Source: Schoenobius gigantellus (Eukaryota; Arthropoda; Insecta; Lepidoptera; Crambidae). From it: a DNA stretch of 64,000 nucleotides. Positions within the stretch are counted from its first letter, which is position 1; each line of letters starts with the position of its first letter. The position numbers and the translations under genes are program-made. The stretch covers positions 24,523,929 to 24,587,928 of the forward strand of contig OZ012544.1 of NCBI GenBank assembly GCA_963935595.1. Direction: 5' to 3'. Shown in pieces: positions 47,001 to 56,000 of the stretch. The notes under the pieces are model-generated. The model saw only the letters and a program-made list of their open reading frames with translations. It had not been told where the DNA came from and did no database searches.

Positions 47001-50000
47001 ATGCTGACTCGTGACTCCTCTCTGAAGTCTGAACTCTCTATATATTTATACCAAGTCGGTCGCCTTAGAAAAACCAAAGCCTTACGTATAAAAAATAAGT
47101 ATTCCCACTAACTAAGATACAATAGACTGACAAATAAAAAGCATTAAACCCAAAAGCTAATTTTGGGAAAGTTCCGGCGTCGGTACACAAAGAGAACAAT
47201 AAATTAATAGTTGCACAAAGACAATATTGTTTGCTTCATACGGCAACATGTTTAGAATCATAAAAGTACATAGCTATTATATTACAAATGTTAACTAACA
47301 ATAGAATACCTCAATAAAGTAATACTGGTACAAACATGCCGCCAGTGAACAATTAAAATTTAAACAAAACAAATTACTTACTGCTATTACAGATACGACG
47401 CAGATGCGTGGGAACTTACAAATACCATGAAAATACCATGTTTTTACAATCGAATATCCTAAGGCCTAAATCTAGCATATTATTTAACATTATATACATG
47501 AGTTATTGAAGGGGCATACGTGGGACACAGTCACCACATATTTTATCGACATGCTGATGAAAGCGAAGCTTCTTGTCCAAATGAACACCAAGATCGCGTA
47601 TGCTGTCTACTTCTTCCAGCAAATGGCCATCTATGAAGTATTGGGATGTTAAGTTGTCTCTGTTTCTAGTAAATCGCATATATTTACATTTACTTGTGTT
47701 AAGAGACATGTGGTTAGTAGCACACCATTTGACTAGCTGGTTTAAGTCTTCTTGAAGTAGTTCAGAATCATTAGTGTTCCTTATGGGCATCGATAGCTTC
47801 AAGTCATCAGTATATAGAAAGCATTGGGCATGTTTAAAGCAAGTGACAACATCATTAACAAATATGTTGAACAGTATAGGGGCAAAATGGGAGCCCTGGG
47901 GAACACCAGAATAAGCCTCGAAGGGTTGAGACGTGTAGCCACCTACAACAACTCTCGATATTCGGGTGGAAAGGTATGAACCAAACCATTTCAACAAATT
48001 GCCGGAAAAAACCGCAAAGTGATAACTTTTTTAATAAGATTTCATGGTCGACAGTGTCAAAGGCTTTGCTGAAATCCGTGTATATAGTGTCTACTGGAAT
48101 ACGGCTGTCCATTTGCTTGGTGACATAAGAAGTAAACGAGAGAAGATTGGTTGTGGTAGATCGACCAGACATAAATCCAGACTGCTGATGACAAATTTGG
48201 TGTTTAATGTGCCATGAAATAATTGGAGTTAGCAGAGATTCGAAAATTTTGGCAAATACTGATAAGATAGATATCGGTCTGTAATTTTCAATTGCGGAAG
48301 TATCTCCTGACTTAAAAATTGGGACTATTCTGGCCTCCTTCCAAGCTGACGGGAAAGTTCCCGTCACCAGAGACTTGTTATATATGATTGTCAAAGGTAG
48401 CGCGAGCGCCTTGTGGCACTTCGAGACAAACAGCGATGGTATACCGTCACTGCCAGCTCCCTTGTTGCAATCAAGAGACTAGTGTTTTACGCACTTCATC
48501 TATAGTGATACAAACGCTGCAAAGTGAATTGAAGTTTTCCTGAGGAACGGAGCTGTTAATTAAGGGCTGTTGAAGTTGGGATGTACCTCTGTATGCGGTC
48601 GCAAAATAAGTTGCAAAGAGGTTGCTGATTTCCTCGCCGTTAGTCGCTTTAGAATCGTTAAGGTTCATAGATGTTGAATATGAGCAGCTGTTGCGTCTTT
48701 TTGCCTTAAGAAAAGTCCAGAAAAGCTTAGGGGATTTTTGTAGTGAATTCTCAATATTACTTATATAGTTATTATAGGCGTTTTTTATAGATTCAGTACA
48801 GCGTTTTTTAATTGTTTTATATGAAATTACATCTAATGGATTCTTATATTTTGTTATTTTTTTTCGTAACTTAAGTTTTTCGCGTAATAGTTTAATAACA
48901 TCCTTAGAGAACCACTTGGGATATTTACCAGACATGTGTTTGCTTATTGGGACGTATTTTCTAATAGACTCTCTTAGTATGCTGTAAAAACGTAGCACCA
49001 TGTCGTCTACAGAAGAGCAAATTGAGAATTCAGTTTCCCATAGGATATTTTCGAGATGTGCTACGATTTTGTCATAGTCTGCTTTATGGAAGCATAACTT
49101 ATTGCTCGAGGTCGGTGAAAGTAGCTTTTTCGCATAACTGGAGATGGAAAATTCTAAGGGAGGATGATATGGGTCAATCACACTTAATATATTGGAGCTA
49201 GGACCCAACCCCTCGATTGTTACATTCGACAAAACAAGATCCAAAATTTTATTATTACAGTTAAAAATGTTGTTATACTGCGTTAAATCATTCAGTAAAA
49301 TAAAGTCCAGCATAGTGTGAGCTAGTGTATTGCCTGACTGGACACATCCAGTGAGACCGCTGTCTGAACCGTGCCATGATGTATTGCTTAGATTAAAATC
49401 TCCAACAATCAATACATTTTTTTGGGATTCTAAAATGTTATTTACATTGTCTATAAAGTGTTCTATAACATGGATCTGAAGGGGAGGCGGTAGATAGATT
49501 GCACACAGATATAACTTATTTGAGCTATGAATGCTCTCACTAATCTCAATCCAGATATCCTCACACAAGCTCTCGAAGTTAAACTTTCTTTGTGAAAATA
49601 AACGCTTTGAAACGGCAATAAGAACACCTCCGCCAGATTTACTAGGGTGGAATCCCGTCGTCTCTCGGTCGCGCCTGTACACAACATAGCGTTCACAGAA
49701 AATTTCACCATCATAAATCGTACTATTCAACCAGGTTTCGGTCAAAACTATTACATCGTAATCACAACACAATACATTTTTATAAAACTCAATTGTTTTT
49801 GTTCGAAGACCACGAACATTTTGATAATATAAACATAGGAATTTAATAAAGTAATTTTCTATATCTAGAACAAACATATTAAGTTAGAAAACTATGTACA
49901 TTAAATAAGAATTAGCTTAAGCTCGATAGAGTGTCCATATTTTTCACAAAAGTGTAATTAGCCGAGTCATCTTTGCGCATAAATATCTTCCCGCCACGAA

Positions 50001-53000
50001 TCCACACATACTTATAACCGAGTTCCTTCCCTCGCTTCCTAGCAGCAGCGTGGAGCTCTTTATTTTCCTGTGATAGGTTTTCCACAATATAGACAGGAGT
50101 AGAAGTTTGACCTCCAATTCCTAGGTCACTAGATTGAAGCTTGTTTTGGTTATGGGTTTGGTTATATTTTATCGCCGATGCAAGCAGGGAATCACGCAAT
50201 CGTGGACTACTTAGCCTAACTAAAATAGATCTAGGTCGAGTGCTATTTGGTGTCATTTTAGCAATACGCGAGCAGTAAAGTATATCCTGTTCATTGACCG
50301 GGCATTTCACGGTGCGTGCCAGCTGTTCAACTAGTTTGATAACATTTTCAGATTTAGTTTCTGGCACACACTGAATTTCTAAGTTGCTTGCCCTAGACAA
50401 TTGATCCAGCCGGCCTAGTCGCTCCGACAAATTCTGTACCGTACTTTGCAGCATTGTGTTTTCTTGCCTCAGCTCCTCCACTACAGTAAACTTTTCTGAA
50501 CAGTCTGACTTAAGCTCTTCAAACTTTTCGTTTATAAATGACATAGAGTCCTGAATTATCCTTAATTCGTCTCTCATTCCCCTCAAAGGCTCATAATATG
50601 CTTCTTCAAACTAATTTCGAAAATGTGAGCGATTTCCTCTCTAATAATAATGCGCATGGTTTCTTCCGAAATGTGTGAATCGGTTGAGACGCTTGAATTC
50701 TGATTTGGTTTTGAGCGTAGGGTGACATTATCACAATCAGGTGGACCAGGTGGGTTAGAATGGACGTTCTGACGAACGGGAGTTTCCGAGTTATTTCCCG
50801 GTTTACGCTGTTTACAGTTGCAAGAAGTGCAAATCCATTTTTTCTTTAGCTCAATGTCGAGGCGCTGATAGGTATCAGCTGTGTAGCCCACACATAGAAA
50901 GTGGTAATGTTCCTTGCAGCGTGAGCACCTTAAGTCGCATTTGTCTTTCACCACAGAGCGACATGCTGCACAAGAAGGGGACATGGCTCAAGTCGAAGTT
51001 AAAACTCACTTGGAAAACTTATTTATTATTTTTATATTGGATATCTCTTGAGTTTCAATCAAATCAAATTATGGAATATGGATGAGACTAGGAAAAAAAA
51101 AACACAATAAAATACAAAAAAGAAACTGTTGACATCGAGGATTGAACGCCGACCCGCTGAACACAAGTGCGTTAAGTTGGTGACGCAGAGCCAAGGCGCT
51201 ACGCCTTGCTATGTTAGATTAACGAAATAACAACGAATGTTCATCGAACAGCAACTCATAAAAATATTCCGACGCACTCTTATGTATAAATTTGCGATAA
51301 GTACCGTCCACGCAAAATAAAAGTCATCAAAGCACCGGCACTTCTTTAGATTGATTTACACTTTACACATAAAAATTCAAAATGTATGCATTGAATGATG
51401 GCTTATTAAGTTCCATAAAGATGCACAAAGTTCACTGCAATAACCTTTTAGTATGAAAATCACTACAACCACTGTAAAGAAATTATTTTGCTGTCGAGTT
51501 CACTCAATGCGACCACCTCGGGCACGGACGGTTGCCTTATCGTCAAATTAAAGAAAGAAAGGAGAAATACAAAGAGAAGTTTGATAAAAGGAGCAGAGAT
51601 TTGCCAGAGTTGAATAATGGACAAAATGTTGTTGTTAAGTTGCAGCCTGAAAGCAATAAATGGAGTTTTGGCCAGATCCTTCGAAAAGTTGGCAAGAGAT
51701 CATATATTGTCAGAGTTAATGGCAAGCAATATAAAAGAAGTAGAATTCATATCAGGCCGTTCAGGGGTTCGAACAACCGACCTGTTCTGAAGAATCAGCC
51801 TGTACAAACCATTCCAGAAACAGTAACTCCCAGTACCATAAATACGGAAAATTCTTCAGGATTTCAGCTTATGTATCAGTATGTTCCTTCTCCTTCCGAT
51901 CAAGCAACAGAAGGCCAACCGAATACAGAGAGTATGCAGCCAGCAATGGCGGACCAACCTCGGCGTAGTACTCGTGTTCGAACTTTACCACATAAATTAA
52001 ATGATTATGTTTTAGAATCTTTAAAGAAAAGGGGATGTTCCCGATCGCAGCTCTAATTTATTTATAAGAGTTTGTAAACGTAGCGTTAGGCGGATGTCAC
52101 TCGTCTGTGGTTGTTGTTCAGACTGCTCTCTGCACTTTGTAAAAATCATTGTTTGAATTTGTGATTAATCCGAATATAAAAAGTATCCTATTAAGTATGT
52201 CTTTTTATTAACTATAAAAACACTAGTATTGGGATCCCTTGAACCTGGACCTCTGATCCAAGCGCGGTAAGCCAACTGTTTGCTTTCAACAGCAGAAGTA
52301 CACTCGCGATTGAACCAGAGGTTACGTCTGCCTCTACTGACGAGATTGGAATGCCCAATATAATATTCCATTCCTAGTATGATCTCGTCAGCAACAAAGG
52401 TGGCGCAGGATTTCGGGTCCATCCCACGGAAACAGCGCTGCCACCAAGGGACAGATGCGTAATAATCCCGCATACCGTCTCAATCTGCTTACGCATAGTG
52501 CCACAGATGGCGTGGCGTGCTGCAACCACAGGCGACAGTCGCGACGCCTGAGGCACTGAGACGAATACCAGACAGTGATCCGAAGATCCTAGTGGAGCTC
52601 GAATCACCATCACGAATACGTCAGGGCGATTTGTCAGCAGAAGATCCAATAAGGAGGGCGCTTGACCGGTAATTATCTGGTACCCTGGTGTGCTGGGTAA
52701 CCAATTGTGTCAGGTCATGCGTGAGAGCGAATGCGTGGTAGTTCTACCCGCATGGTCAGTTTTAGAAAAACTTAACCACAACTCGTGGTGAGCATTGAAG
52801 TCCCCTATACACACCATCTCGGCAGATGGAAATCGCTCCTGCGCGTCATCTGCCACCCGACTTCGATGTTCAAAAAGTCGAGTCACCACGATGGGAACGG
52901 TAAACGCAGACGTAGACACGGCAATAAGTGCCAAAATCGACGTGTACTGCAAGGAGGGAAAAGGAAGGTTCCTCCAAACAGCGCAGGTGACGACAGCAAA

Positions 53001-56000
53001 CGTCCGCCCGGACGAACAAGCGAACACCGGCCTTCGCCTTGAAGGACTCCTCAAGAGCGTAACCAGGGTAATTAAGGTAGCTTGTATCGGCCAGGCAGAT
53101 AATTTGCGTCTCCGTCAAAAACAGCATTGCTGGACGGGCTGTCTCGAGATGGTGGTGGACAGCCAAGAGATTAAAATGGAGCCCACGGATGTTAGCGAAC
53201 TGCACCTCGAATAGTGGTGTTTTGGTTGGGTATAGTGCACCGCTATACGATCAGTCCTCATTTTGTGCGCTGTCGTGTTTTTTGGAGTGAGAGAGGCGTG
53301 AAATTTAGGTGTCGTTGCAACGTTTCGCAAAGTTAATGTGTGTAGGCCTGTTTCATCAGGGAACAGCCGACAGTTTAATGCGTTGACCCTCCGCACGGAA
53401 GGACCCCCGAACCTCCCCGAAAGTGGCCGCCGGGACCCATCGTCCGGTCACCAACCGGCACGACGGACCACCCCGAGATTATGCGTGGCATGGTGGGGCA
53501 GCCTCACGGACTGGTTAGGTCCGCTTGGGCCCCTGTATTATACCTCAGGCGACCAGCGGAACAGCCGTTTCTTCGGGTCTTCCTGGGCGGAAGGTCAACT
53601 CAGTCAACCTGGCACTGGGTTGACGGAAGCTCACACAAACCACACAAATCGCAGCAAGGACCCCTTAAGCTCTAGCTGTGCGCTGACTGATCCCGAAACG
53701 CGGACAAGAAATGGCTACTTGACGGGCTTTACGTCATGCGCACGGTAGTCGCTAGCCAGTCGGGTTTTTCAAGCCAGCGTCATAAGAATAACTAATAATA
53801 CGAGTACTCGTATTATTAGTTATTCTTATGCCAGCGTGTAGGGTCTCGAGGGTAAAACCTACGGAGGTGAGCGACTCCAGTCCCCTAAACAGCATCGCCA
53901 TAGGGTAATGCTTGCAGCTTTAATCCTACCTTCGATATGGCTGTTTCAGTTTAGTTTACTATCAAGTATTATGCCTAGATACTTATGTTAGTGTTAGAGT
54001 GGTACCAAAAAGTTTGAGTGGTGTATGGTTACCTGTATTCCTTTTTTGTTTAAATGTTACCATTTCTGGTTTACCCATTCGTTTTTTCGATGTCTTGATT
54101 TTTATATTTCATAGTCAGACTCATCATTCTACCATACAATTTTATTATCTTACCTCATTAATCTAACAACTTTTTACTATAACTATAGATCTGCCAGACA
54201 AAAAGCCAGATATTGAAAAACCAGTAGTAGAAAATGAAGAGTTTACTTTGTATTATCAGTCAGAATTGGGACAACACAAACTACTTTATGGGGCCCAAAT
54301 AGATGGCTTACTTGCCACAAGTGGTAGAGTTCAATTACCGCCAGAGACGAATGATTATAGAACAAATTTGGATTATTTAAGGAACAATGAATATATTGAA
54401 CTAAAAACTAATAGGGAGATACAACATCGAAGGCAGGAGCTAAGTTTCAGGTAAACTACTGTTAAAATTGTAAGTAAGTAGTGGGTTGAGACTTACGTGT
54501 TTGAAGTTTGAGTTGAAACATTTATATATCAGTTTCTATTTAATTAATTTCTTTGTATTTTTTTATTATTCTATATTTTTTTGTTAATGCATGCTTCTTA
54601 GATTTTAAGTTAAGGCAAACACCGGAATAACTTAAACTTCTTTATTTATTTATTGATCATCAACATAATATACATCAACACAATCATATAAATATTTTAT
54701 TTAAATATGTTAAAGCTAAATGTTATTATAATTTAAGGTGCCAACATCATTCATTTAGAAGCAACAATATTAAAATAGGAAAAATAATGAATAATCTAAC
54801 AATAACAATGTGAGCATATAAACCAACGTACAACCAAGCTAAAATTATAAGAAAATAAAATATAATAAAAAAGAACAATCATACAAATCTACACCAGAGA
54901 CTTTCCAAATTGGCGAATGCCATCTGCGAACAAACCCAAATCCTTAGTCTTGACCAACCATTGATTTACTACCAAACGTAGATAGAGCAGTTCATACAAA
55001 AACGCGCTTGAAATCTATCTAATCGACTATACATTTGTACTCGCTGATATATAGTTGAATATGCCCGCCTGAATTTAAATTACCATAAAGAAAGTTCCGT
55101 ATTTACCGAATTCAACCTTATTCTACATTATTATTATTGTGTAGTTGTAACCTACACATTAATAATGCAATTAACTGGTTTACTTATTTATTTATTAATA
55201 ATCAACTTACAGTAACTTAGACAAAACCGAACTCTTGCTCAATCAAACTTCATCACCGAACAAACATACCTAACCAAGTCCCTGCTTTTGGCGGCCTGTC
55301 AGATTGGACCACAGACCCTACACAACAATTATCATTACCGCAACTTTTGAATGAGCACTTCGGCATGTTGACGTGCCGACAGCTATGGAAAAGAACTGCA
55401 CGAATCGCTATTGGGCAGTTCTTCACCGGCCCACTTTTCGAACGTTCATGCGTTATCTACGTTTGGTAGTAAATCAATGTGACCAACCCATTAAATTCTC
55501 TAATGAGGCAGTTTAATGGCGCGTTATGGCCGAGATTGGAGCTTCTGCTGTAGTTGACTAGGATGTTGAATCTCGATGCACGAGGGAGTTTTAAAGGTGC
55601 AGAAAATGAGAGGTTGTGTAAGAAATCTGAGGTTTCTAAGATGCCATTCGCCAGTTTAAACAAAAACATCATGTCGTGCATGCGTCTTCGATCCGATAGA
55701 AAACTCATTTTGAAATAGGACAATCTTTCATCATATTTTTTAATTTACTTACTTTTCCAAGTTTGCAAAAATAAGTGAGGTGCCATAAGAACCGCTCTTG
55801 GACACTAGTCTTTTTTTATATATACCGTAAAAAGGATTCCAGACAACACTACAGTACTCTAAACCGCTGCGCACAAATGAGTTATACAAAAGATTTTAGT
55901 ATTAGGGAATTTAAAATATTTGCAGTTACGCAGTACAAAGCCAAGGTTCTTAAACCCGGTAGTGCAAATTTTATCAACTTGTATGTTCAGTTGTAATTTT

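Larger units (their letters stand above)
46003..51520 (-). mobile_element. LINE (CR1/jockey-like, PHD-finger ORF1) inserted in the gypsy integrase
   Basis: On the minus strand it carries ORF1 (50984-49912), ORF2 (49877-46269, broken) and a (AAAT)n tail ending at 46003-46021. The 5' side between 50985 and about 51520 is non-coding and probably its 5' UTR. The left and right neighbours are both gypsy integrase. No convincing target duplication was found, so the borders are approximate. It holds a further insertion at 46848-47538. Confidence 0.8.
41491..52222 (+). mobile_element. Complete gypsy-type LTR retrotransposon with nested insertions
   Basis: Two 187-bp LTRs (the 5' one after subtracting a MITE) are flanked by the 5-bp direct repeat CTAGT (41486-41490 and 52223-52227). 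Gag, protease, RT, RNase H and integrase follow in order, all broken. Internal insertions are the MITE at 41579-42257 and the minus-strand LINE at about 46003-51520. Without them the element is about 4.5 kb. No env-like frame is seen. Confidence 0.92.

Noticed and set aside
51130..51200. tRNA-like stretch with GTTCAATCC on the minus strand
   Set aside because: A B-box-like word alone; I could not fold a complete cloverleaf, and it lies in a LINE 5' region.
45980..51545. Target duplication for the LINE in the gypsy integrase
   Set aside because: Only GTTGC is shared near the two borders, and it does not touch the (AAAT)n tail, so I do not claim it.
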